NCBI RefSeq assembly: GCF_015207265.1
Contig: NZ_JADEXE010000032.1
Location: 1-37,057 of the forward strand
DNA length: 37,057 nucleotides
Reading direction: 5' to 3'
Source: Nodosilinea sp. LEGE 07298
Lineage (GTDB): Bacteria; Cyanobacteriota; Cyanobacteriia; Phormidesmidales; Phormidesmidaceae
This document shows positions 23,833 to 31,718 of this stretch, piece after piece (within the stretch, counting starts at the first letter, position 1; each line of letters starts with the position of its first letter). A program made the translations under genes and the position numbers. The notes beneath the pieces were generated by a model that saw nothing but the letters and a program-made list of their open reading frames with translations, did no database searches and was not told the DNA's origin.

Positions 23833-24535
23833 CATCGATAGCTTTCAAGAAGATCTGCGTCCCGGCTATGACTTCCACCTCCCATCTCTAACAGATGCAT
23901 CTAACTCACGTGGCTTAGTTTTCAAGGCTATTGTTTCAGGCAGTCATGTTCTCGATGTTGGTTGTGACACAGGACGGTTTGGAGAGGTACTTCGCAAACA
24001 AAAGTATTGCACTGTAGACGGCATTGAGCCCTGTGCTCGTGCTGCTCAGCTTGCTTCAAGTCGTCTTGATAAAATCTTTATTCAGCCTGTTGAGAATGAG
24101 CGATCGTTTGAGGAATTTGAGAACTATGATGCTGTTCTTTTTCTAGATGTATTAGAACATTTAGTAGACCCTTGGTCAGTTCTAGAAGGTGCAAAAAAGG
24201 CGCTCAAGCCCGGCGGAGCTATTTATGTAGTTGTTCCTAATATTGCTCATATTTCTATTGTTCGGCGTCTTGTCTTGGGAGATTTTGAATATCAAAAATA
24301 TGGAACCATGGACAAAACTCATCTCAGATGGTTCACTCGTAAAAGCCTACAGCGAGCCCTAGAAGATGCTGGTTTTATTAACATAAAAATCGACGGCCTG
24401 ACTTCCATTCCATATCTGGGCAAGAGATCCAATGCCCTAAGATTCATTGAAAATCAATTAGGGAGGCTATTTCCTAATATGTTTAGTGGTTCTATTTTGG
24501 GTCACGGTCAGGTTTACTCTAGCTGTCAGCGTTAA
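23810..24535 (+). CDS. Class I SAM-dependent methyltransferase
   Basis: The start is ambiguous: ATG 23777 (252 residues), GTG 23810 or ATG 23816. A perfect AAGGAG at 23798-23803, inside the upstream glycosyltransferase gene, is six bases before the GTG, so 23810 is preferred (241 residues). The overlap with the upstream gene is then 23 bases. Motif I is VLDVGCDTGRFGEVL (about 47-61), followed by VLFLDVLEHLVDPWSVLEGAKKALKPGG, the standard Methyltransf_23/11 core, and IYVVVPNIAH. The C-terminal THLRWFTRKSLQRALEDAGF is a common feature of these glycan-locus methyltransferases. Substrate unknown. Confidence 0.85.
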   Translation: MDMETKIDIDSFQEDLRPGYDFHLPSLTDASNSRGLVFKAIVSGSHVLDVGCDTGRFGEVLRKQKYCTVDGIEPCARAAQLASSRLDKIFIQPVENERSFEEFENYDAVLFLDVLEHLVDPWSVLEGAKKALKPGGAIYVVVPNIAHISIVRRLVLGDFEYQKYGTMDKTHLRWFTRKSLQRALEDAGFINIKIDGLTSIPYLGKRSNALRFIENQLGRLFPNMFSGSILGHGQVYSSCQR

Positions 24536-24571
24536 TTTGATTGTTTAGTGCTTTAAGGCATATAGGACTCT

Positions 24572-25243
24572 ATGAATACGGCACTGACCGAATACACCAT
24601 GGTTCAAGGACTCCATGAGTCTTTGACTTCAAAAGTTTTATCCTATGTTGATCACCACGCCAGTATCTTAGACATTGGAGCAGGAGCGGGCGCATGGCTT
24701 GAGAGACTGGGTAGCGTTGGCTTCCACAACCTCTATGGTATTGACAAGGACTTCCAGCGCTTTCAAGCTACAAAGGGGCAGTTTATTACTGCTGATCTTG
24801 ACTACGAAGACTTTATCTTGCCCGACAAGACTTTCGATATTATCACTTCCATTGAAGTCATTGAACATCTCGAAAATCCCGGTCGACTGTTCTACCATGT
24901 CTTCAGACTCATAGCCCCCAACGGCTATTTCTTGCTTACTACTCCCAATCTTCACTCTGTTATTTGCCGATTGCGGCTTCTCCTAACAGGTAATCTACGC
25001 CAGTTTGATGCTAAAGGAGAACCTACCCATATTTATCCTGTCTTTCTTACACCCCTTGAACGATTACTCGATATACATGGGCTGGAAGTCGTCGAAACTT
25101 GGACTTTTCCTGAAACTAAAACTGTCACCTCTCGCCCTGTCTTGAAGCTGCTCTCATCCGTTATTACTCTATTTATTCGTGATGATCTACCTGGCGATAT
25201 TCTTTGTCTGCTCATTCGCAAAAAGCCTGACATTCACGGCTGA
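24572..25243 (+). CDS. Class I SAM-dependent methyltransferase
   Basis: A 223-residue methyltransferase: motif I SILDIGAGAGAWLERL (31-46), acidic loop YGIDKD, then IITSIEVIEHLENPGRLFYHVFRLIAPNGYFLLTTPN, the Methyltransf_11 core. The HIYPVFLTPLERLLDIHGLEV segment resembles the preceding methyltransferase's acceptor part in placement, though the sequence differs. Its stop codon TGA shares its last base with the ATG of the next glycosyltransferase (TGATG), so the two are translationally coupled. Base composition is more balanced than in the genes before it. It is the last of six methyltransferases in the block. Confidence 0.86.
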   Translation: MNTALTEYTMVQGLHESLTSKVLSYVDHHASILDIGAGAGAWLERLGSVGFHNLYGIDKDFQRFQATKGQFITADLDYEDFILPDKTFDIITSIEVIEHLENPGRLFYHVFRLIAPNGYFLLTTPNLHSVICRLRLLLTGNLRQFDAKGEPTHIYPVFLTPLERLLDIHGLEVVETWTFPETKTVTSRPVLKLLSSVITLFIRDDLPGDILCLLIRKKPDIHG

Positions 25244-26265
25244 TGAAGATTCTCATTTCGTCTCAATATTTCTATCCCAGCCTAGGCGGCAGCGAGACTA
25301 ACGCCGAAATATTAGCTCGTGAGTTTCTTAAGCAGGGGCATGAGATCAAGCTCACCACCCAAACCCCTGGAACCCCCAATGATCTCCATGGCAAGCCGTT
25401 TCCCTTTGAGGTGATTCGTCAGCCCCAAGTCCGTCAGCTTATTGCTCTCACGCGCTGGTGCAATGTGTGCCTGCAAAATGGTGTCATTCTCAGACAGCTC
25501 TGGGCCTTGTGGCTAACCCAAACTCCCTGGGTAATTCGTCACCAAACTTGGGTTCGTCAGCCTCATAAAAATGCCACATTGCTCATTCAGTTGAAACTGC
25601 TTGCCGTTAAATTAGCGACCTCTATCTCTATCAGTAAAGCAATTGCGCAACACCTCCATCATCCCTCTACCATCATTCCTAACCCCTATAGAGACGATCA
25701 ATTCCGCCTTACACCCGAGGTGCAGCGCGAAAAAGACTTGGTTTATGTAGGTCGCCTTGTCTCCGATAAGGGTGTAGATTTGCTTCTCCAAGCTGTTGCT
25801 GACCTGAAGGCATTTGATCTTATTCCTAAGCTTACTGTCATCGGCAGTGGTAAAGAAGAGCATGCCCTGCGACATCAGTCCATTGACCTTGGCATTGATG
25901 CCCAAGTGACGTTTGTAGGGTCTAAGACGGGCGACGAACTAGTGACTTTGCTTAATCAACATCATATTTTAGTCATCCCCTCTCGCTGGTATGAACCCTT
26001 TGGCGTTGTAGCATTGGAGGGCATTGCCTGTGGCTGTGTGGTCGTAGGCTCCTCAGAGGGCGGGCTTAAAGATGCCATTGGCGACTGTGGTATTACGTTT
26101 CCCAATGGTGATGAGGTCGCTTTGACTGATAACCTGCGTCGGCTGCTAACTCAACCAGACCTACTAGCCCGCTATCGTACTCATGCATCTAGCCACTTGG
26201 CAAAACATCGGCAGGCGGTTGTAGCTAAGGCTTATCTCCAAGTTTTACAGAGCGCTTGCCAATGA
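25243..26265 (+). CDS. Glycosyltransferase family 4
   Basis: A 340-residue GT-B enzyme of the short kind. The N-terminus KILISSQYFYPSLGGSETNAEILA is typical of GT4. The donor domain shows LVYVGRLVSDKGVDLLLQA and the EX7E motif in YEPFGVVALEGIACGCVVVGSSEGGL, followed by the conserved final helix of the fold. The length is slightly less than usual because the acceptor domain is compact. It is joined to the preceding methyltransferase by a one-base overlap and to the polymerase gene by an ATGA overlap, indicating one polycistronic unit. Specificity is unknown. Confidence 0.92.
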   Translation: MKILISSQYFYPSLGGSETNAEILAREFLKQGHEIKLTTQTPGTPNDLHGKPFPFEVIRQPQVRQLIALTRWCNVCLQNGVILRQLWALWLTQTPWVIRHQTWVRQPHKNATLLIQLKLLAVKLATSISISKAIAQHLHHPSTIIPNPYRDDQFRLTPEVQREKDLVYVGRLVSDKGVDLLLQAVADLKAFDLIPKLTVIGSGKEEHALRHQSIDLGIDAQVTFVGSKTGDELVTLLNQHHILVIPSRWYEPFGVVALEGIACGCVVVGSSEGGLKDAIGDCGITFPNGDEVALTDNLRRLLTQPDLLARYRTHASSHLAKHRQAVVAKAYLQVLQSACQ

Positions 26266-27680
26266 GTAATCTTCTCTTAGCCTTATTTATAGTTGGTCTC
26301 GTTGTGCTGCTTGCCGCCCAAGACTGGCGACGGTCTGTAAAGGCCGTTTTGATTTTAGTCGTAATTGAGGGTGCTTTACGGAAGTGGGTACTACCCCAAG
26401 CGAGTCAGTTTATTTATTTCCTCAAGGATTTCGTTTTAATTGGTGCTTACCTGCGATATTTTTTGTTGTCCCCAATACAAACTCGCCTGTTTACCCAGAA
26501 GGCTCTTATTCTTGTACTAGTGGGGTGTATGGCTGTTTGGGGAGGAGTGCAAGCTTTTAATCCAAGCCTGGGTTCTCCTATTATTGGTCTATTTGGCTTC
26601 AAAAGTTATTTTCTTTACATACCGCTTATTTGGCTGGTGTCTCAGATATTTGGTACTGAAGAAGAGCTATATCGATTTATTCGCAACTACCTGCTGCTGT
26701 TAATTCCGGTAGGCATTTTAGCGATCGCTCAATTCTTTAGCCCCCCGACCAGCCCGCTCAATGTTTATGCCTGGGGCGAAGACGGCCCAGCAGTGGTAAG
26801 TTCTGGCCTAGGTACAGTTAGAGTAACGGGCACTTTTTCTTATTTAGCGGGCTATGCAACTTATTTATTGACCTGTCTCTGCCTGCTGTTGCCCGTAATC
26901 TCCCGACCTCAGCCTCGCCTCTGGCAAATTTTAACCCTCATTGAGGGAGGACTGATCGCAGTGACCGCGTTCATGACTGGGTCTCGTGGCCTTGTCCTGG
27001 GTTCTATTTTGCTGATGTCTGGCTATGGGCTACTGCTAGCCTTAACCAGTTTCTCTAGTTTTATCAATAGCGCGCGCAAGCTGGTTTTGCCGGGGATAGT
27101 GAGTTTCTTAGCCGTTTCACAGGGAGGTCGGCTGGCTTTTGAGTCATTTTGGACCCGGGTAGAAAGGGCTAATGACAGTATCGTTGCTCGAGTCTTAAAC
27201 CCTTTCACTCAGCCTTTTAGAAACTTTGACCTTAAAGGTTTAGACGGCTATGGCTTGGGCGCTACGTTTCAGGCTAACGGTATTATTCGCCGAGTGTTTC
27301 GGCTGCCTCCAGGAGAAACTATTCCAGTCTATTTTGAGAACGAAATGGGTCGTGTTGGCTTGGAGGTTGGGCCTATAGGCTTCTTTCTTTGGTATGGCTT
27401 GCGTCTGGTGTTGCTTTTTACCCTCTTTAAAGTTTTTCTTCAGCTTACCCATCCATTCTTGCGGCAGCTTGCTTTGAGTGTCTTTGTCTATCAGGGTGTG
27501 ACTTTTATTGCTCAAATGGTCTATAACCATACGGCCAATGTCTATCACTGGTTTTTCTATGGTTTTATCTTTTTGCTTCCCTACTTAGAGCGGATAGACC
27601 AATGGCAGCGAGCCCAACCACCTAATCTTCTCTATGGTCAACCAACGCATCTCTCTGGTACACCCTACCAGCAACCCTAA
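26262..27680 (+). CDS. Polytopic membrane protein, O-antigen polymerase/ligase-like (Wzy/WaaL family)
   Basis: A 472-residue integral membrane protein with about twelve hydrophobic segments, starting at ATG 26262, which overlaps the upstream stop (ATGA). A TTG two codons earlier is less likely. A long loop between the late helices carries the FQANGIIRRVFRLPPGETIPVYFENEMGRVGLEVG stretch in two parts, and polymerases and ligases of this family use such large periplasmic loops for lipid-linked glycan. The final helices contain YNHTANVYHWFFYG. The call is by topology and context, because Wzy/WaaL sequences are poorly conserved. As the only polymerase-like gene here, it would join repeat units handed over by a flippase, which is not encoded in the window. 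Confidence 0.8.
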   Translation: MSNLLLALFIVGLVVLLAAQDWRRSVKAVLILVVIEGALRKWVLPQASQFIYFLKDFVLIGAYLRYFLLSPIQTRLFTQKALILVLVGCMAVWGGVQAFNPSLGSPIIGLFGFKSYFLYIPLIWLVSQIFGTEEELYRFIRNYLLLLIPVGILAIAQFFSPPTSPLNVYAWGEDGPAVVSSGLGTVRVTGTFSYLAGYATYLLTCLCLLLPVISRPQPRLWQILTLIEGGLIAVTAFMTGSRGLVLGSILLMSGYGLLLALTSFSSFINSARKLVLPGIVSFLAVSQGGRLAFESFWTRVERANDSIVARVLNPFTQPFRNFDLKGLDGYGLGATFQANGIIRRVFRLPPGETIPVYFENEMGRVGLEVGPIGFFLWYGLRLVLLFTLFKVFLQLTHPFLRQLALSVFVYQGVTFIAQMVYNHTANVYHWFFYGFIFLLPYLERIDQWQRAQPPNLLYGQPTHLSGTPYQQP

Positions 27681-28887
27681 CTCTCGTAATGCAGCGATCG
27701 CACTAGCCGAAGCCAACCTCCTCCACGAGATAATTACTACTACCGCCTATAACCCCAGTGGCCGCCTAGCTCAGCTTATACAACATTTGCCAAAGCCACT
27801 TAGGCGATTGCTTAGTCAAGAGTTAGAGCGGCGTGCCTGGGCTACACCGGGTAGTGCCGCCATGCAATCGCACCCATGGCGAGAAGTGCTTAGAGTCGTT
27901 TTGGCTAAATCGGGCGCTAGCTCTCAATTGGGAATGGGGCGACATGGACCTATAGATTGGGTATATACTTCTCTCGATCGCCACGTAGCGCACAATCATC
28001 TCGAACAGATCGATGCTATCTATGCCTACGAAGATGGGGCATCTACCACATTTCAAGCAGCTAAGCAGCGAGGCATACGCTGCTTTTACGAACTACCTAT
28101 TGCCTTTCATCGCACGAGTCGACAGATTCAGCAAGAGGAGGCCGATTGTTTCCCTGAGTTCGCCTTTTCTTTACAGGCTATCTATGAGCCTTCGTGGAAG
28201 CTTGAACGAAAAGATCAAGAAGTTACCTTGGCCGATCACATTTTTGTGCCCTCTACTATGACGCGTCAATCGCTTTTAGATGCAGGTATAGCTTCTGAGC
28301 GTATCTCGGTAATTCCCTATGGTGCCCCGGTTGACTATTTCAGGCCGCAGCCTAAGCATGATAAAAAATTTCGAGCTTTATTCGTGGGCCGAGTTGGTCC
28401 TCGAAAAGGTGTTCATTACTTATTGAAAGCCTGGAAAAAGCTTCAGCTCAAAGACGCAGAACTGAAGCTGGTAGGCGTTAATGAGTTTCCAGCAGGCTGG
28501 CTAGAATCTTATCAGGATTATATTAGCTACCATCCTAGCGTTCCTCATATTAGTTTGAATCAATATTATTGCAGTGCTAACGTACTTGTATTTCCATCTC
28601 TAGTTGAGGGCTTTGGTCTTGTCCAACTTGAAGCTATGGCCTGTGGAATTCCTGTAATAACAACTCCTAACGCCGCTGGTCCTGACGTTATTGCCGATGG
28701 AGTCGAGGGGTTTATAGTACCTATTCGTGATTCTGATGCGCTTCAGCAGAAGTTGGAGTGGTGTTATCAACATCCTAAGGAACTAGCGAAAATGGGGCTA
28801 GCTGCTCGACGAAAAGCTGAAGAATCAACTTGGCAAGTCTACCGTCAGAGGTTGGCAACCAAGGTTAAAAAACTACTTTCTGAGTAG
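27634..28887 (+). CDS. Glycosyltransferase family 4
   Basis: A 417-residue GT-B enzyme whose ATG lies 47 bases inside the end of the polymerase gene. The N-terminal region is atypical (RISLVHPTSNPNSRNAAIALAEANLL) and includes a helical stretch not found in the other family members here. This resembles the subgroup that acts late on large acceptors. The donor domain is canonical: RALFVGRVGPRKGVHYLLKAWKKL and the EX7E motif in VEGFGLVQLEAMACGIPVITTPNAAGPDV. HIP1 is present at 27694. The long overlap with the polymerase gene suggests coupled expression and possibly a physical interaction, which is inference. Confidence 0.9.
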   Translation: MVNQRISLVHPTSNPNSRNAAIALAEANLLHEIITTTAYNPSGRLAQLIQHLPKPLRRLLSQELERRAWATPGSAAMQSHPWREVLRVVLAKSGASSQLGMGRHGPIDWVYTSLDRHVAHNHLEQIDAIYAYEDGASTTFQAAKQRGIRCFYELPIAFHRTSRQIQQEEADCFPEFAFSLQAIYEPSWKLERKDQEVTLADHIFVPSTMTRQSLLDAGIASERISVIPYGAPVDYFRPQPKHDKKFRALFVGRVGPRKGVHYLLKAWKKLQLKDAELKLVGVNEFPAGWLESYQDYISYHPSVPHISLNQYYCSANVLVFPSLVEGFGLVQLEAMACGIPVITTPNAAGPDVIADGVEGFIVPIRDSDALQQKLEWCYQHPKELAKMGLAARRKAEESTWQVYRQRLATKVKKLLSE

Positions 28888-28895
28888 GTAAAAAA

Positions 28896-30086
28896 TTGAA
28901 GAATCTTACGGGAAAAAACCTGAAGCATGGTAAGCTAGTTCATTTTTGGGTGCCTAATCTTTTTGAGTTCAAAGGTGGAATCCAGGTTTATTTGTGTGAT
29001 GTCATGGCTGCAGTTGAATGCTTGTATGAGCAAAAAAATATTAGTCTAGATAATGTATTTGTTTTAGATAAGCTTGACTCTAGCAATCCAGAAGGCTTGT
29101 TTAATGCGAGCTGCTTTTCGTTTAATTTTATGGGTCAAGTGCCTAAAGCACTTCAAACTTCAGTATTTAGCTTGAAAGCTTTGATCACTTCTTTTCGAGA
29201 TCGGCCTGACTTAATTCTATGTGGGCATTTAAATTTTGCTCCTGTTGCCTACTTGCTGCACCATCTATTGGAAATTCCATATTGGGTTTTAGTATATGGT
29301 GTTGATGCCTGGAATATTAAAGATCCGCTTCGGTGCCGAGCTTTGCGATCGGCTAACAAAGTTATTTCTATTAGTGGTTACACCCGCGATCGCTTAATTC
29401 AAGAGCAAAGCCTGCGGTTCGATAATATTTTCCTTTTACCTGTTACGTTTAATATTGCTCGTTTTCAGATTAAGCCAAAGCCTCACTATTTACTTGATAG
29501 ACATGACCTTAAAGCTAGTCAGCCTGTAATCTTGACGGTTGCTCGTTTGGCGGATGATGAGCAGTACAAGGGTTATGACCAGGTTATACGGGCAATGCCC
29601 TTGATGCGACAAAAAATGCCTGATGTCCACTATGTTCTGGTGGGGAAAGGTAGCGATCGCTCTCGAGTTGAGGCGTTAGTCGACTCCCTGGGCTTAAAAG
29701 ATTGTGTCACATTAGCTGGGTTTATTCCTGACGAGGAAATCTGCGATTATTACAACCTTTGTGATGTCTTTGCTATGCCTAGCAAAGGCGAGGGCTTTGG
29801 TATTGTCTATCTTGAGGCTCTTGCCTGTGGTAAGCCTACCCTAGGTGGCAACCAAGATGGTGCTCTTGATGCTCTTTGCCATGGGGAGTTAGGGGTGCTT
29901 GTCAATCCTGACGATGTTGATGAGATTGCTGAGGTGTTGGTAGAAATCTTGCAAGGCAAATCGTTGCATCCTATTCTTTATCAACCCGAGACCTTGCGCC
30001 AAAAAGTAGACGAAATTTATGGCTTTGAAAACTTTCAAGCTAATCTTCTAGCTTTACTTAAAGAATCTGATTTGGTAGCATCCTAA
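28896..30086 (+). CDS. Glycosyltransferase family 4
   Basis: A 396-residue GT-B enzyme starting at TTG 28896. No ATG or GTG lies early enough to include the first strand (KLVHFWVPNLFEFKGGIQVYLCD), so the rare start is accepted. The acceptor domain has the LILCGHLNFAPVAYLLH segment, and YWVLVYGVDAWNIKDPLRCRALRSANKVISISGYTRDRL is typical of the family. The donor domain shows ILTVARLADDEQYKGYDQVIRAMPLM and the EX7E motif in GEGFGIVYLEALACGKPTLGGNQDG. It is nine bases downstream of the previous gene. The GGNQDG ending recalls mannosyl- or galactosyltransferase subgroups, but this does not prove specificity. Confidence 0.88.
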   Translation: MKNLTGKNLKHGKLVHFWVPNLFEFKGGIQVYLCDVMAAVECLYEQKNISLDNVFVLDKLDSSNPEGLFNASCFSFNFMGQVPKALQTSVFSLKALITSFRDRPDLILCGHLNFAPVAYLLHHLLEIPYWVLVYGVDAWNIKDPLRCRALRSANKVISISGYTRDRLIQEQSLRFDNIFLLPVTFNIARFQIKPKPHYLLDRHDLKASQPVILTVARLADDEQYKGYDQVIRAMPLMRQKMPDVHYVLVGKGSDRSRVEALVDSLGLKDCVTLAGFIPDEEICDYYNLCDVFAMPSKGEGFGIVYLEALACGKPTLGGNQDGALDALCHGELGVLVNPDDVDEIAEVLVEILQGKSLHPILYQPETLRQKVDEIYGFENFQANLLALLKESDLVAS

Positions 30087-30088
30087 GC

Positions 30089-31270
30089 ATGAAAGTCCTT
30101 CATGTGCTGCCGTCTCTAAGCTACAAACTGGGCGGGCCGACTCAGGCTGCGCTCAACACGGTGCGTACTCTACGACATTTAGACATTGATGCCGAAATAG
30201 CTACAACTAATGATGACGAGTCTGCGTTGCTAGATGTACCCACAGGCCAACAGATTGACTATGACGGTGTGCCGGTCTGGTTTTTCTCACGCCTGGCTCG
30301 ACTAAAAGCCTTCATTCCATCCATTGGGTTAACTCAGTGGATGGTTAACAACCTAAACAAATACGACATTGTCCATACTCACTACTTGTTTTGTTATGCG
30401 CCCACTTTAGCGGCAAGGCTAGCACGGCAACGCAATATCCCCTACGTTTCAAGCACAATTGGACAACTTACTCCTTGGGCGCTTCAGCAAAGTCAGCGCA
30501 AGAAGCAAATCTATAGCCGCTTAATAGAACGTCCTACTCTCAATCGGGCTGCCGCTATTCATTGCACGACACCTGCCGAAGCTAAAGATGCTCATTGCTT
30601 TGGGGTAAGCGCTCCTGCTCTCGTATTGCCCTTAGGGGTGAATCCTACGCTCGTTATCTTCGATGCAGCAGCCCGACTGCGCGATCGCTACTCCCTACTC
30701 CCCCACTGCACGGTTGTCTTGTTTTTGTCGCGCCTGCACGAGAAGAAGCGTCCTGATTTTCTATTACGTGCTTTTGCCCAACTCAACCCTAAGTCTCACG
30801 GTTATCATTTGCTACTGGCGGGGTCTGGAGATGCGGCCTACTGCGATCGCCTACAAGCCCTAGCCCAGTCATTAGGCATCGCCGACAGCGTTACTTTCAC
30901 TGGCTTTGTCTCTGGCTCAGACAAAGACCTGCTGTTGCAGGGCTCAGACATCTTTGCGCTGCCGTCCTATTCAGAAAATTTTGGTATTGCCGTAGCCGAA
31001 GCTCTAGCCGCCACACTGCCAGTCATCATCACCCCTGAGGTGCAAATCGCCCCTGACATCGCCGCCGCTCACGCTGGGTTAGTGGTGCCCGGCAGCTTAG
31101 CCGATTGGACAGCAGCTCTATCTAAGCTACTCAGCTCTAAAGATTGGCGATTGGAGCTGGGCCAAAACGGTCAGCGGCTGGCTCAAACCAAATATAACTG
31201 GCCTGCGATCGCCGAACAACTCGCCCAAGCCTACGGTGACATCTTGGCTGGTCGCCCCCTCTCTATCTAA
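30089..31270 (+). CDS. Glycosyltransferase family 4, last gene of the assembly block
   Basis: A 393-residue GT-B enzyme starting at ATG 30089, two bases after the previous stop. The N-terminus is KVLHVLPSLSYKLGGPTQAALNTVRTL, followed by DIVHTHYLFCYAPTLAARLARQRNIPYVSSTIGQLTPWALQQS, the block of the WcaC/AmsD-like subgroup. The donor domain has VLFLSRLHEKKRPDFLLRAF and the EX7E motif in SENFGIAVAEALAATLPVIITPEVQ. Several HIP1 sites occur here, including near 30680, 30842 and 31204, so it matches the host composition again. This places the right boundary of the AT-rich segment well to its left. Specificity is unknown. Confidence 0.92.
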   Translation: MKVLHVLPSLSYKLGGPTQAALNTVRTLRHLDIDAEIATTNDDESALLDVPTGQQIDYDGVPVWFFSRLARLKAFIPSIGLTQWMVNNLNKYDIVHTHYLFCYAPTLAARLARQRNIPYVSSTIGQLTPWALQQSQRKKQIYSRLIERPTLNRAAAIHCTTPAEAKDAHCFGVSAPALVLPLGVNPTLVIFDAAARLRDRYSLLPHCTVVLFLSRLHEKKRPDFLLRAFAQLNPKSHGYHLLLAGSGDAAYCDRLQALAQSLGIADSVTFTGFVSGSDKDLLLQGSDIFALPSYSENFGIAVAEALAATLPVIITPEVQIAPDIAAAHAGLVVPGSLADWTAALSKLLSSKDWRLELGQNGQRLAQTKYNWPAIAEQLAQAYGDILAGRPLSI

Positions 31271-31403
31271 TCGCCTTGGGCTGATAGTCTGATTAGATAA
31301 GGCCATAAATTAGAATTAGAACAGACAGCATTCTGGCGGCGTTTTGGTGTACTGCTCTTGCGTCGACTGAGCAGGGCATTGCTATCGCCAAACAACAGCA
31401 CCT

Positions 31404-31651
31404 ATGGAAGAACTGCTAGAGCTTAAAGATCGCCCGCTTCAGGGCGATATCCCCGGAGCCTTGATCATTGTCGAAGATTTAGAGGAAATGAGCCGGGATG
31501 ATAAGACCAACAATATTCGCAATCATGCCAAGGTTCTGCTCCTACATCTCATTAAGCAGAGGGTATCTACGACTCCGAGACCCTAGCAACCAGGCTTGAT
31601 TGCGACAAGGTTATTGACCAGGCCATAGGTCACATTTGGCCTCAAATCTAG
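31404..31651 (+). pseudogene. Broken DUF29-family gene (internal deletion and frameshift)
   Basis: The first 52 codons from ATG 31404 read MEELLELKDRPLQGDIPGAL and continue EEMSRDDKTNNIRNHAKVLLLHLIKQ, an excellent match to the N-terminus of the DUF29 family that is abundant in cyanobacteria. The frame then runs into unrelated residues and stops at 31586. In the next frame, from 31562 to the TAG at 31649-31651, the text GIYDSETLATRLDCDKVIDQ continues as the typical DUF29 C-terminus. The middle part of the domain (roughly 55-65 residues) is missing, so this is a relic. DUF29 genes are often mobile or horizontally spread, so it may mark an old insertion at the right edge of the assembly block. 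The 133 bases before it (31271-31403) hold nothing else that I can support. Confidence 0.72.
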
Positions 31652-31718
31652 ACCTAGTGGCCTTGAGAAAAGCAACCCCACCTGGTTATACCTGCTGCCG
31701 CTGATCTCCATACTGTCC

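Noticed and set aside
24668-24955. 95-codon - strand frame within a methyltransferase gene
   Set aside because: The + strand frame has clear SAM-binding motifs; the reverse frame has none.
29640-29665. HIP1 octamers as regulatory operators
   Set aside because: They occur mostly inside coding regions throughout the window, as is usual in these genomes, so they were used only as a composition marker.
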